A stretch of DNA of 64,000 nucleotides from Acidobacteriaceae bacterium. Lineage in GTDB: Bacteria; Acidobacteriota; Terriglobia; Terriglobales; Acidobacteriaceae. The position numbers and the translations under genes were made by a program. Below, in pieces: positions 53,454 to 64,000 of the stretch. Each line of letters begins with the position of its first letter. Within the stretch, counting starts at the first letter, position 1. The notes below the pieces were generated by a model. It did no database searches. It had not been told where the DNA came from and saw nothing but the letters and a program-made list of their open reading frames with translations. The stretch is from positions 44,447-108,446 of the forward strand of contig PLHW01000069.1 in the NCBI GenBank assembly GCA_003139095.1, given 5' to 3'.

Positions 53454-54749
53454 ATGCAAAACAGGAGAACGAAAGGACATGTAAACATTGGCAGCGGCGG
53501 ACTGGGATCTGGCTTGAGGAAACTGGCAGGCGCGGTTCGGCGCGGGGCTGTGGTAATGGCGGTAGTTTTCGCGGGGCTGCTGATTGCCGGCGCGGCGCAG
53601 GCGCAGGTTGGGCCATTAGCGAAGTCGAAGGGAAAAGAGACGGTGCTTTACAACTTTACGGGCGCGCCCGATGGGGCGAATCCGCAGGCCGCGCTGGTTG
53701 CCGACAGTGGCGGGAACTTGTACGGGACTACGAACGCGGGCGGGCTGGGATTTGGAACCGTGTTTGAGATTTCGGCGAGCGGGGAAGAGACGGTGCTGTA
53801 CCGATTCTGCTCGGCGATGAATTGCACCGATGGTGCGACACCACTTTATGCATCGTTGATTTTTGATCGGGCGGGGAATTTGTATGGGACGACCGAGTTT
53901 GGCGGAGCGTACGCGAACGGGACGGTGTTTGAGCTTTCGCCGAACGGCGGCGGCTGGAACGAGACGGTGCTGTACAGCTTTACGGGAGGAGCGGACGGTG
54001 CGAATCCGGTGAACACTCCGATCATGGATGGGTCGGGCAATCTGTATGGCACGACGCTCAATGGAGGCGATGGAGCTGCTGGAACTGTTTATGAACTGAG
54101 TCCATCGGGTAATGGCTGGACCGAGCAAACGATTCAGACGGTGAACTGGGGCGACTACACGGGGCCGACTTACGCCGGACTGAGTTTTTATGACGGCGGA
54201 ATTTATGGGGTTACAAATTCGAACCTGATGCATCAACAAAAGGGGCAGATGGCCCATCAGCTGAAGGCATTCCTGCTGACGCCGAACGGCGGCGGGGGCT
54301 GGAATTTGTCGCTGATCTTTCCCCAATCGAAAGCCCGAGGCGTGGACGAGGGCAGCAATGTGCAGGGGACAATCGTCGGAGGATTTGGAACGGCTTCCAA
54401 CGGGCGGTATTATCCCCAATGCGGGATGGTCTATACCGCAGGCACCTTCTATGCGAATGCGTACGTCTTCAAAACCGGTATCGGGTGCAATCCGTTTGCC
54501 GGGATTTTGCAGGACGGGGCGAACCTTTACGGCACAACCGTGAATGGTGGCGCCTATGGTTACGGGACGGTGTATGAACTGACGCGCCCCAAGACTAACT
54601 ACAAACCTACGCTGCTGTGGAGCTTCAACGGGACGGACGGGGCGAACCCGTATGGCAGCCTGATTCGGGATGGCGCGGGAAACCTTTATGGGACGACGCA
54701 GTATGGGGGAGCGAACGGAGCGGGAGTGGTGTTCAAGGTGGTGCCGTAG
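53454..54749 (+). CDS. Secreted GloVer-repeat protein
   Basis: A 431-residue protein with a signal peptide (GAVVMAVVFAGLLIAGAAQAQ) and six GloVer-type repeats (GNLYGTTNAGG, GNLYGTTEFGG, GNLYGTTLNGG and variants). It is a paralogue of the preceding gene product but lacks the Ig-like domain. The ATG has AAGGAGG at good spacing. The repeat array suggests a secreted propeller; no catalytic site was recognised. Tandem arrangement suggests local duplication. Confidence 0.85.
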   Translation: MQNRRTKGHVNIGSGGLGSGLRKLAGAVRRGAVVMAVVFAGLLIAGAAQAQVGPLAKSKGKETVLYNFTGAPDGANPQAALVADSGGNLYGTTNAGGLGFGTVFEISASGEETVLYRFCSAMNCTDGATPLYASLIFDRAGNLYGTTEFGGAYANGTVFELSPNGGGWNETVLYSFTGGADGANPVNTPIMDGSGNLYGTTLNGGDGAAGTVYELSPSGNGWTEQTIQTVNWGDYTGPTYAGLSFYDGGIYGVTNSNLMHQQKGQMAHQLKAFLLTPNGGGGWNLSLIFPQSKARGVDEGSNVQGTIVGGFGTASNGRYYPQCGMVYTAGTFYANAYVFKTGIGCNPFAGILQDGANLYGTTVNGGAYGYGTVYELTRPKTNYKPTLLWSFNGTDGANPYGSLIRDGAGNLYGTTQYGGANGAGVVFKVVP

Positions 54750-54882
54750 GGGGATGAACGCGCATTGAGATGAATTGGTTTCGGATGCGCGCGGGATAGC
54801 ACGAGGACGGGCGATCGCCGCTTGGCGGAAGGTGGGTGAGGCCGCGCCGGAAAGGGCGTGGGCGATCAGCTATGATCGCAGG

Positions 54883-55392
54883 ATGAAGACGCGGAAGATT
54901 CTGCGGTCAATGGTGAGAACTTCTTTCCTGGCACTTTGGTTGTTTCCGACAATTTTCTTTTCGGACGCGAGTTTGTTGGGGCAAACGGCGATGGGGGCGG
55001 GGAATGCCCGGGGGGAGATTGAGGAGTTTAACCGGAGGCTGGAGGAGGCGACGCGGCGAATGGACAATGGGGCGACGATGGCGTTGTGGGCGGAGGACGG
55101 GATCAGCCTGCTACCTTCGACGAAGCCGATGGTGGGGAAGGCGGCAATTGCGGCGTTCATGGATCGCGTGATGGGGGATCTGGCGGGCGCGAAGATGGAG
55201 AGGTTTGAGATGGAGTGCTCGGGGGTTGAGGTGGCGGGGGAGATGGCATCGGAGTGGTGTCGCGAACATCAGGTGGTGCAGATGGGTGGAGGGAAGGCTC
55301 CGTTCGACGGGCGGGGAAAGATGCTGCTGGTGTTGAGGCGGGGCGGGGATGGGAAGTGGAAGTTGCTGCGGGAGATGTGGAACGCGGAGTGA
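54883..55392 (+). CDS. Exported SnoaL-like / DUF4440 protein
   Basis: A 169-residue protein. The N-terminal hydrophobic stretch (MVRTSFLALWLFPTIFF) looks like a signal peptide. The mature part has the layout of the NTF2/SnoaL fold: EIEEFNRRLEEATRRMDNG, MALWAEDGISLLPS, GKAAIAAFMDRVM, and the final strand GDGKWKLLREMWN. Members are often small ketosteroid-isomerase-like enzymes or binding proteins; the substrate is unknown. The ATG at 54883 has only a short-spaced AGG, and an upstream in-frame start at 54775 would precede the signal peptide with an atypical extension. Confidence 0.75.
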   Translation: MKTRKILRSMVRTSFLALWLFPTIFFSDASLLGQTAMGAGNARGEIEEFNRRLEEATRRMDNGATMALWAEDGISLLPSTKPMVGKAAIAAFMDRVMGDLAGAKMERFEMECSGVEVAGEMASEWCREHQVVQMGGGKAPFDGRGKMLLVLRRGGDGKWKLLREMWNAE

Positions 55393-55539
55393 CGTGGCTC
55401 TCGTGCGGGCGGCGGTTATTCGAGGGCGGTCTTAGAGCTTTCAACGCGGAGATCGCGGAGCATGCGGGGCGATGTGGGAATGGGCTTTGGACGCGGGAGG
55501 GCGGGTTGAAATTCTGAGGCGGGAATGTGAGCGGGCGCA

Positions 55540-55568
55540 TTGACAGTGCTGTTGAGAGGATGTTAATT
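55540..55568 (+). promoter_or_regulatory. Candidate promoter of the ATP synthase operon
   Basis: A consensus TTGACA is followed after 17 bp by TTAATT within an AT-rich patch, 110 bp upstream of the first ATP synthase gene. The -35 is perfect, the -10 only partial. Confidence 0.5.
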
Positions 55569-55632
55569 TTATTGGTTTCACAAGCCGCTATTCTTCGAGC
55601 TAGATCAGCCGCGAATCGATCAGCACAGTAGC

Positions 55633-55677
55633 TTTCGATCCAAGAGATTTCGACCAAAGAGACTTCGATCAAAGGGA
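55633..55677 (+). repeat. Three tandem 15-bp repeats in the ATP synthase leader
   Basis: Three adjacent 15-bp units: TTTCGATCCAAGAGA, then TTTCGACCAAAGAGA, then CTTCGATCAAAGGGA. They end one base before the ATG of the first b-subunit gene. The last unit supplies the Shine-Dalgarno sequence (AAAGGGA) and the earlier ones carry weaker versions of it. Confidence 0.85.
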
Positions 55678-55678
55678 T

Positions 55679-56146
55679 ATGGAGCAGACACTCCGACAAT
55701 TAGGCGAATTACTGCTCGGAAGCGTGCCGACGATCCTCCTACTTTTAACCGTCTATCTTCTTTATGTTTTGCTGGTGTACCGGCCGCTGACGGCGGTGCT
55801 GGGGGAGCGGCGCAAGCGGACGCAGGGGGCGATGGAGAAGGCGCGGGCGGACATCCAGTCGGCGGAGGCGCGGACGGACGAGTATGAGAAGCGGCTGCGC
55901 GAGGCGCGGCAGAAGGTGTTTAGGAACCTGGAGACGCGGCGGGGGCAGGCTGGGCAGGCGCGGACGGAGGCGGTGAATGAGGCGCGGGCTCGGGCGCAAG
56001 AGCAGGTGAAGCAGGCGCGGGCGCTGCTGGAGCAGGATAAGCAAGAGGCGATGACGAAGTTGCAGGGGGAAGCGGGAAGATTGGCGACGGATATTGTGCG
56101 GACGGTGCTGCGTCCGGTGACTGCGCCCAGCCAGGTGGGCGGATGA
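55679..56146 (+). CDS. atpF: ATP synthase F0 subunit b (first copy)
   Basis: A 155-residue peripheral-stalk subunit. One N-terminal helix (SVPTILLLLTVYLLYVLLVY) is followed by a long charged coiled coil (EKRLREARQKVFRNLETR and on). It connects F1 to the membrane sector. Normal length for b or b'. It is the first gene of the operon, preceded by 15-bp repeats; the next b-type gene overlaps it by 4 bp (ATGA). No a or c subunit genes lie upstream, where they usually occur. Confidence 0.88.
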   Translation: MEQTLRQLGELLLGSVPTILLLLTVYLLYVLLVYRPLTAVLGERRKRTQGAMEKARADIQSAEARTDEYEKRLREARQKVFRNLETRRGQAGQARTEAVNEARARAQEQVKQARALLEQDKQEAMTKLQGEAGRLATDIVRTVLRPVTAPSQVGG

Positions 56147-57018
56147 TCAGAATGACGGAGATGATGAAGAAGAGCGCGGAGAGGCGAGCGGGATGGCTGC
56201 TCGCGCTGGCGCTGGCGGCGTTGTTGATGGTGGGGCCGCTGCGGGTAGCGGCGATGGGGCAGGCGCAGGCTGCAGGGAGTTCGAGTCAGATCTCGGACAG
56301 TAATTCGGCGGGCAATAATAAGGATGCCGAAGCTGTAGGGGCGAAGACGGGGAAACCGGCTGAGGCGAGTAAGCCGGGGCACGAAAGTGTTGGCAAAGAA
56401 CTGGCGGCGGAGACGCGCGCGGCGGAGGGCGAGGAAGAAGAGAATGCGAAACTAAAGCACTCGGCGATGGTGCAGAAGTTGGGGAAGTTGGTGGGGCTGG
56501 ATGTGCACCAGGCGCACATGGCGGCGCTTTGGCTGAACTTCGCGATTATTGCGGCGGTGATCGTTTGGGCGGCGCGCAAGGGACTGCCGGGAATTTTTAA
56601 GGCGCGTGGCGAATCGATTCGGAAGGCGCTGGAGGAGGCACGGGCGGCGAGCGAGGATGCCGGGAATCGGCTGGCGGAGATTGAGAGCCGACTGAGCCAG
56701 ATGAGCGCGGAGATCGCGAAGATGCAGAGTTCGGCGGAGAAGGAAGCCGAGGACGAAGAGGGACGGATCAAGAAGGCGGCGGAAGAGGAGTTGCGGAAGG
56801 TGGTGCAGTCGGCGGAGCAGGAAATTGCGGCGGCGGCGAAGCAGGTGAGGCGGGAGCTTTCGGCGCACACGGCGGATTTGGCGCTGGCGCTGGCACGGAA
56901 ACAGATCAACATCGATGCGAATACGGACCAGGTGCTGGTGCGAAATTTTGCGGCGAATTTGACGGCGGAACGCGGCGCGGCGCCGACACAACGGGACGAC
57001 GGAAAGGACGGGCGCTAG
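56143..57018 (+). CDS. atpF: ATP synthase F0 subunit b (second, extended copy with signal peptide)
   Basis: A 291-residue b-type subunit. Unusually, it begins with a signal-peptide-like segment (GWLLALALAALLMVGPL, 17-45), then about 80 polar Ala/Glu/Lys-rich residues, the b-type membrane helix (126-145, AALWLNFAIIAAVIVWAA) and a coiled coil. It should pair with the first b subunit as a heterodimeric stalk. The extension would place residues 46-120 in the periplasm if the signal is used. It directly abuts the delta gene. Confidence 0.88.
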   Translation: MIRMTEMMKKSAERRAGWLLALALAALLMVGPLRVAAMGQAQAAGSSSQISDSNSAGNNKDAEAVGAKTGKPAEASKPGHESVGKELAAETRAAEGEEEENAKLKHSAMVQKLGKLVGLDVHQAHMAALWLNFAIIAAVIVWAARKGLPGIFKARGESIRKALEEARAASEDAGNRLAEIESRLSQMSAEIAKMQSSAEKEAEDEEGRIKKAAEEELRKVVQSAEQEIAAAAKQVRRELSAHTADLALALARKQINIDANTDQVLVRNFAANLTAERGAAPTQRDDGKDGR

Positions 57019-57543
57019 ATGGCATCGGTGGTGGGAACCTACGCGCGCGCCTTTGCCGACGTGGTGATGAGCAGCAAGGCGGATGCCGGGCAGATGCTGG
57101 CCGAGTTGCATGGGATGGAAGGGATGCTGGCGGAGAGCGCGGATCTGCGGCGGGTGCTGGAGAATCCGTCGATTCCCGGGGCGCAGAAAAAAGCTGTGAT
57201 CGATGCGGTGGTGGGGAAGATGGGCGGGTCACGGCCGGTGCGGAATTTTATTGCGGTGGTGACGGATCATCGGCGGCTGCCGCTGTTTAGTGAAATTGTA
57301 AAGCAGGCGGAGTTGGAACTGGACGATCGCATGGGATTTGCCGAGGCGCAGGTTACCAGCGCGCGGGCGTTGAACGATCCGGAAAAGCGGCTGCTGGAGG
57401 CGGAGATTCGGAAGCTGACGGGCAAGCAGGTGCGCGCGCGGTACGCGCAGGACGCGGGTCTGCTGGGCGGGGCGGTGGTGCAGGTGGGAAGCACGATTTA
57501 CGACGGCTCGGTGAATGGGCAGTTGGAGAGGATTCGGGAGCAG

Positions 57544-57555
<12 letters not shown>
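57019..57555 (+). CDS. atpH: ATP synthase F1 subunit delta
   Basis: A 178-residue OSCP/delta subunit linking the stalk to the alpha3beta3 head. It opens with VVGTYARAFADVVMS and ends with the conserved region GAVVQVGSTIYDGSVNGQL. Its start directly follows the second b gene. Its last codons (TTGGTTAGT) form part of the 7-bp repeat array that fills the spacer to atpA. Confidence 0.92.
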
Positions 57556-59153
<1,598 letters not shown>

Positions 59154-59164
59154 AGAACAGGTTC

Positions 59165-60250
59165 ATGCCTAACATTCTTGATATTCGACGGCGGATTCGC
59201 AGCGTGGTGAACACGCGGCAGATCACCAAGGCGATGAAGACGGTTTCGGCGGCGAAGTTGCGGCGTGCGCAGGAGGCTGCGCTGGCGGCGCGACCTTATT
59301 CGCAGATGCTGACGAATGTTTTGAAGTCGCTGATCAAGCGAGCGAATATCTACGATCCGGTGACGGGCGAGCCGTTGCATCCGCTGCTGGCGGAGCGGCC
59401 GGAGAAGAACATTCTGCTGATCGTGATCACGGGCGACAAGGGGCTGGCGGGCGCGTTCAATACAAACATTTTGAAAGTGGTGAGTAAGTTCATCGCGTCG
59501 AAGCCGGAGCAGGATATCGACGTCGAGTGCATTGGACGCAAGGGCCGCGACTTTATGCGGCGGCGTTTTCCCGCGGCTCCTACGAGGAGAACGCCGGAAG
59601 ATATTCAGGCTGGCGCGGCTCCGGTGCAGAGTGAGGCTCCGCGGGCGGGGCGCGTGCAGATTACCGGCGAGTACGTCGGCGTTTTGGGGAAGGTGGATTA
59701 CAACTTTGTTGCGGCGCTGGGGCAGGACGTGGTGCAGCGGTTTGCGGACGAGACGATTGACGGTGTGTACATTTTGTACAACGAGTTTAAGTCGGTGATT
59801 GCGCAACGGCTAGTGGTGGACCACCTGCTGCCGATCAAAGAAATCGGCGAGGTGAACATAAGCCTGGCCGAAGAGGCGACGGAAGAAGAGCGGAAACGCG
59901 CGGTGGAAGCGGCGAAGACGGCGGGGGTGGGCATTCGTCCGGTGGATACGCGCGCGGTGGACGAGGCGGCGGCTAAATTCGCGACGGCCGAGGTGGACTA
60001 CATTTACGAGCAGCCGCCGGTGCAGTTATTCAGCGAGCTTTTGCCGAAGTACATCAGCGTCGAGATTTTTCACGCGCTGATGGAGTCGGTGGCGGCGGAG
60101 CACGCGGCACGGATGACGGCGATGGATTCGGCGACGAACAATGCGTCGGACATGATCGATTCGCTGACGCTGGCGATGAACCGGGCGCGGCAGGCGAAGA
60201 TTACGAAGGAAATTATCGAGATTGTGAGCGGGGCGGCGGCGCAGGGGTAG
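59165..60250 (+). CDS. atpG: ATP synthase F1 subunit gamma (long form)
   Basis: A 361-residue rotor subunit with intact termini: RRRIRSVVNTRQITKAMKTV at the start and ATNNASDMIDSLTLAMNRAR at the end. Typical gamma is about 290 residues. The excess lies in two hydrophilic insertions, near 140-165 (PTRRTPEDIQAGAAPVQSE) and near 235-275 (EATEEERKRAVEAAKTAG), both outside the conserved coiled-coil ends. AACAGG lies before the ATG. Confidence 0.94.
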   Translation: MPNILDIRRRIRSVVNTRQITKAMKTVSAAKLRRAQEAALAARPYSQMLTNVLKSLIKRANIYDPVTGEPLHPLLAERPEKNILLIVITGDKGLAGAFNTNILKVVSKFIASKPEQDIDVECIGRKGRDFMRRRFPAAPTRRTPEDIQAGAAPVQSEAPRAGRVQITGEYVGVLGKVDYNFVAALGQDVVQRFADETIDGVYILYNEFKSVIAQRLVVDHLLPIKEIGEVNISLAEEATEEERKRAVEAAKTAGVGIRPVDTRAVDEAAAKFATAEVDYIYEQPPVQLFSELLPKYISVEIFHALMESVAAEHAARMTAMDSATNNASDMIDSLTLAMNRARQAKITKEIIEIVSGAAAQG

Positions 60251-60265
60251 GGAGCCGCGAGTTGA

Positions 60266-61785
<1,520 letters not shown>

Positions 61786-61786
<1 letters not shown>

Positions 61787-61934
61787 TTGGTCGGTGGTCC
61801 TTGGTCGATGGTCGCTGGGAAAAGCTCCAGCGCGCTGGCCTTTCGGCTTACGACTTAGGACTGGGGACGAAGGAATTACGACTTACTACTACCGACCACC
61901 ATCTACGAACCAAGGACTAACGACCAACGACTAC
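61786..61934 (+). repeat. Heptanucleotide arrays forming a long inverted repeat between atpD and atpC
   Basis: The spacer starts with four 7-base units (TTGGTCG, GTGGTCC, TTGGTCG, ATGGTCG) and ends with twelve units of consensus TTACGAC at 61848-61931; ten of the twelve end in AC. The two arrays are roughly complementary: 61786-61807 pairs with 61906-61928 at about 20 of 22 positions. Between them lies the 12-bp palindrome CCAGCGCGCTGG (61827-61838). The ATG of atpC follows 3 bases after the last unit. Confidence 0.8.
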
Positions 61935-62342
61935 ATGGCAGATACTTTCCAACTCGAGATTGTTACTCCGCAAAAGCAGATGGTGAAGGATGTGGCCGCG
62001 GAAGAGGCGCAAATTCCTGGGGCGGACGGTTACCTCGGGATCCTGCCGGGACACGCGCCACTGATTACGGAGTTGAAGGCGGGCGCGCTGACTTATCGGG
62101 CGGGCGGGACGACGCATACGCTGTCGGTCGCTTGGGGATTTGCGGAGGTGTTGCCGGAGAAAGTCACGATCCTGGCGGAAACGGCGGAGCGGCCGCAGGA
62201 AATCGATGTAGCGCGCGCGGAAAAAGCGAAGGCACGAGCGGAAGAGCGATTGAAGAGCAATAATCCGGATGTGGATTATGACCGGGCCGAGGATGCGCTG
62301 GAGCGGGCGGAGACGCGGATCAAGGTGGCGGCGGAGAAATAA
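61935..62342 (+). CDS. atpC: ATP synthase F1 subunit epsilon
   Basis: A 135-residue subunit with the beta-sandwich start FQLEIVTPQKQMVKDVAAEE and GYLGILPGHAPLITEL, and a C-terminal helical hairpin (ARAEKAKARAEERL). It is the last gene of the ATP synthase operon. The start at 61935 matches the family N-terminus. No purine-rich ribosome binding site is visible; the AC-rich 7-bp array directly abuts the ATG, so translation may depend on mRNA structure or coupling. Confidence 0.94.
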   Translation: MADTFQLEIVTPQKQMVKDVAAEEAQIPGADGYLGILPGHAPLITELKAGALTYRAGGTTHTLSVAWGFAEVLPEKVTILAETAERPQEIDVARAEKAKARAEERLKSNNPDVDYDRAEDALERAETRIKVAAEK

Positions 62343-62350
62343 GCGTTACA

Positions 62351-62590
62351 GTGGTAGAGACAATTTCAGCGACGGATGCAAGGCGAAACTTCTCCCGCTT
62401 GTTACGCGAAGTCGATCAAGGCCAGAGCTGCATTCTAACCAGCCGCGGTCAGGCCATTGCGCAGATCACTCCGGTCACTCCAATCAGCAAAAGCCACGGG
62501 TTGGCAGCGCGCACGCGGTTGCTGAAGCGGCTCCGCACCCAAGCTGTTACCGACATCGGGCAATGGACGCGCGGCGAACATTATCAGTAA
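62351..62590 (+). CDS. Phd/YefM-family antitoxin, no toxin partner seen
   Basis: A 79-residue protein with the typical Phd fold opening VETISATDARRNFSRLLREV and GQSCILTSRGQAIAQITPV. Such proteins bind DNA as dimers and neutralise a toxin with their C-terminus. The GTG start lies 8 bp after atpC. The following gene is a dehydrogenase and no PIN, Doc or RelE-like frame lies within the window nearby, so it is an orphan or acts in trans. Its stop codon lies in a 13-bp tandem duplication. Confidence 0.82.
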   Translation: MVETISATDARRNFSRLLREVDQGQSCILTSRGQAIAQITPVTPISKSHGLAARTRLLKRLRTQAVTDIGQWTRGEHYQ

Positions 62591-62606
62591 ACCTTATCAG
62601 TAAACC
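62581..62606 (+). repeat. Perfect 13-bp tandem duplication at the antitoxin stop
   Basis: TTATCAGTAAACC occurs twice back to back. The first copy holds the TAA stop of the antitoxin gene; the second lies just outside it. It looks like a recent slippage or insertion scar. Confidence 0.8.
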
Positions 62607-62643
62607 TTGAGTTCGTTTCAGCGAAATTTCGAGCGAGGCAATC

Positions 62644-63495
62644 ATGACAATTGAACGAGTGGGTGTGATTGGGGCGGGGACGATGGGGAACGGGATTGCG
62701 CATGTGTTTGCGCGGTCGGGGTTCAGCGTGGTGTTGTGCGATGTGGAGCAGCGGTTTGTGGATCGCGGGCTGGACGCGATCGGGAAGAACCTGGAGCGGG
62801 AAGTTACGAAGGGCAAGATTACGGCTGACGACAAGGCGGCGACATTGGGGCGAATTACATCGGCGCTTGATCGGGGGAAACTCAGCGACTGCGACTTAGT
62901 AGTGGAGGCGGCGACAGAAAAATTCGAGATCAAGGCGGAGATTTTCCGCGACCTCGACCGCATTCTAAGGCCGGGGGTGGTGCTGGCGTCGAATACGTCG
63001 TCGATCTCGATTACGAAAATTGGGGCGCTGACGAAGCGGGCAGATAAAACGATTGGCATGCACTTTTTTAATCCGGTGCCGGTGATGGAGTTGGTGGAAG
63101 TGATTCGCGGGCTCGCGACGTCCGAGGAGACGTACGAGACGGTGCGTGAACTGGCGGTGAAACTGGGTAAGACGCCGGTGGAGGTGAACGACGCGCCGGG
63201 GTTTGTATCCAACCGGGTGCTGATGCCGCTGCTGAACGAGGCGATGTTCGCGGTGATGGAGGGGGTGGCAACGGCGGAGGCGGTGGACGAGGTTTTTAAA
63301 CTTGGGATGGCGCATCCGATGGGGCCGCTGACGCTGGCGGATTTTATAGGGCTGGATGTGTGCCTCGACATTATGCGCGTGCTCCAAGATGGGCTCGGCG
63401 ATCCGAAGTACCGGCCGTGCCCGCTACTGGTGAAGATGGTGGATGCGGGGTGGCTGGGGCGGAAGAGCGGGCGCGGATTTTATACGTACGCGTGA
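62644..63495 (+). CDS. 3-hydroxybutyryl-CoA (3-hydroxyacyl-CoA) dehydrogenase
   Basis: A 283-residue enzyme of the HBDH/FadB-N family. The NAD site is [18 protein letters not shown]; the catalytic His lies in [17 protein letters not shown], with SNTSSISIT and [19 protein letters not shown]. The C-terminal domain has the usual [17 protein letters not shown] region ([13 protein letters not shown]). It oxidises L-3-hydroxyacyl-CoA to 3-ketoacyl-CoA in fatty acid or butyrate-type metabolism. Standard length. A monocistronic gene after the antitoxin; promoter not identified. Confidence 0.93.
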   Translation: MTIERVGVIGAGTMGNGIAHVFARSGFSVVLCDVEQRFVDRGLDAIGKNLEREVTKGKITADDKAATLGRITSALDRGKLSDCDLVVEAATEKFEIKAEIFRDLDRILRPGVVLASNTSSISITKIGALTKRADKTIGMHFFNPVPVMELVEVIRGLATSEETYETVRELAVKLGKTPVEVNDAPGFVSNRVLMPLLNEAMFAVMEGVATAEAVDEVFKLGMAHPMGPLTLADFIGLDVCLDIMRVLQDGLGDPKYRPCPLLVKMVDAGWLGRKSGRGFYTYA

Positions 63496-63658
63496 TGGGG
63501 ATCATGGTTGGAGCGGCTTCACGCTCACAAAAGAGACATGGGCGTAGCAACATTTTAAGAGTAACCGATGCTTCCGGATCCAGTGAATAATCACCTTCGC
63601 TCTTATCGAGGCTACGAGCGAACCTGGGGCAGTGGGCTTTCGCGTGCCGCTCGGCGGT

Positions 63659-64000
63659 TTACGGCTTGGCGTGCAGGGCTGCGATGCGTTGCTTAAGTTC
63701 ACCGTAGACGCGACAAATGGCGAGCAGGATCGGATCAGGACCATCCGACGTCATATAGTCGTGGAGTTCGTTTTGGGTAATTCGACCTTCCTTGAGCCAC
63801 TCATCGATTACGTCCCGTCTCTCGTCGGCTGTGAGCAACTGACAAAGCTCTTGCGGTGGGAGATCGTCGGGATCCGATTCGTTCGAGTCTTCGTCTTCAC
63901 CGTCCTCGTCGTCTCGTTCGTCTTGCTCGCAATCAGGCTCGCAATCTTTTGCCTCATCCTCGTCGGGATCGTGGCCTTCGCCGGTGGCCGACCATGGGGT
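63659..64000 (-). CDS. Acidic hypothetical protein, 3' part only (5' end outside the window)
   Basis: An open minus-strand frame of 113 codons continues to the window edge and stops at the TAA at 63659-63661. The visible N-terminal half is very acidic (runs of Asp/Glu with several Cys, such as DCEPDCEQDERDDEDGEDE). The C-terminal half looks globular and helical: ELCQLLTADERRDVIDEWL, GRITQNELHDYM, ILLAICRVYGELKQRI. No family was recognised. Continuous coding without stops and a sensible C-terminus support it; the start cannot be assigned. Confidence 0.5.
   Translation of the reverse strand, partial: TPWSATGEGHDPDEDEAKDCEPDCEQDERDDEDGEDEDSNESDPDDLPPQELCQLLTADERRDVIDEWLKEGRITQNELHDYMTSDGPDPILLAICRVYGELKQRIAALHAKP

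Overview
The window looks like a chromosomal segment of a GC-rich bacterium, most probably an Acidobacteriota member. This is inferred from gene content, not from a marker gene: a Ser/Thr kinase fused to TolB-like and TPR modules, two secreted proteins built of GloVer-type (LYGTT) repeats, a long ATP synthase gamma subunit, and a very large exopolysaccharide locus. I found no rRNA, tRNA, CRISPR array, transposase or phage gene.

Layout. 0.2-7.2 kb: a 1-pyrroline-5-carboxylate/aldehyde dehydrogenase, a receptor-like Ser/Thr kinase, two small exported proteins sharing a C-terminal motif, and a two-gene operon of a PilZ protein and a LuxR-type regulator without a phospho-acceptor Asp. 7.2-12.2 kb, minus strand: tyrosine autokinase/chain-length regulator, TPR protein and Wzy/ligase-like membrane protein. 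12.5-22.3 kb, plus strand: a tightly packed nonulosonic (pseudaminic) acid operon: PseB, PseC, a three-domain fusion (Gfo/Idh oxidoreductase + cytidylyltransferase + class III aminotransferase), a PseG-PseH fusion, PseI and a capsule-type glycosyltransferase.

22.3-46.7 kb: the rest of the polysaccharide locus: GT-C-like membrane protein, Wzx flippase, methyltransferase, polysaccharide-deacetylase-like protein, sulfatase-fold protein, several GT4 and GT2 glycosyltransferases, a second Wzy-like protein, asparagine synthetase, a bi-domain oxidoreductase, a carbamoyltransferase, a beta-propeller-like protein, a D-glucuronyl C5-epimerase-like protein and a Wza-like export protein. 47.0-50.4 kb: a WecA/MraY-type initiating transferase with an extra C-terminal domain, and a PilZ-GAF-Sel1 membrane protein. 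Together these give a near-complete Wzx/Wzy pathway for an acidic glycan that probably carries pseudaminic acid and epimerised uronic acid, with c-di-GMP-type PilZ proteins at both ends.

50.5-55.4 kb: a 47-residue His-rich coiled-coil protein, a frameshifted cupin gene, two GloVer-repeat secreted proteins and a DUF4440/SnoaL-like protein. 55.5-62.3 kb: an F-type ATP synthase operon (two b subunits, delta, alpha, gamma, beta, epsilon) without the a and c subunit genes. Its spacers carry unusual tandem repeats: a 15-bp unit three times before the first gene and degenerate 7-bp units before alpha, gamma and epsilon. 62.3-64 kb: an orphan Phd-type antitoxin, a 3-hydroxyacyl-CoA dehydrogenase and the 3' part of an acidic hypothetical gene that runs off the window.
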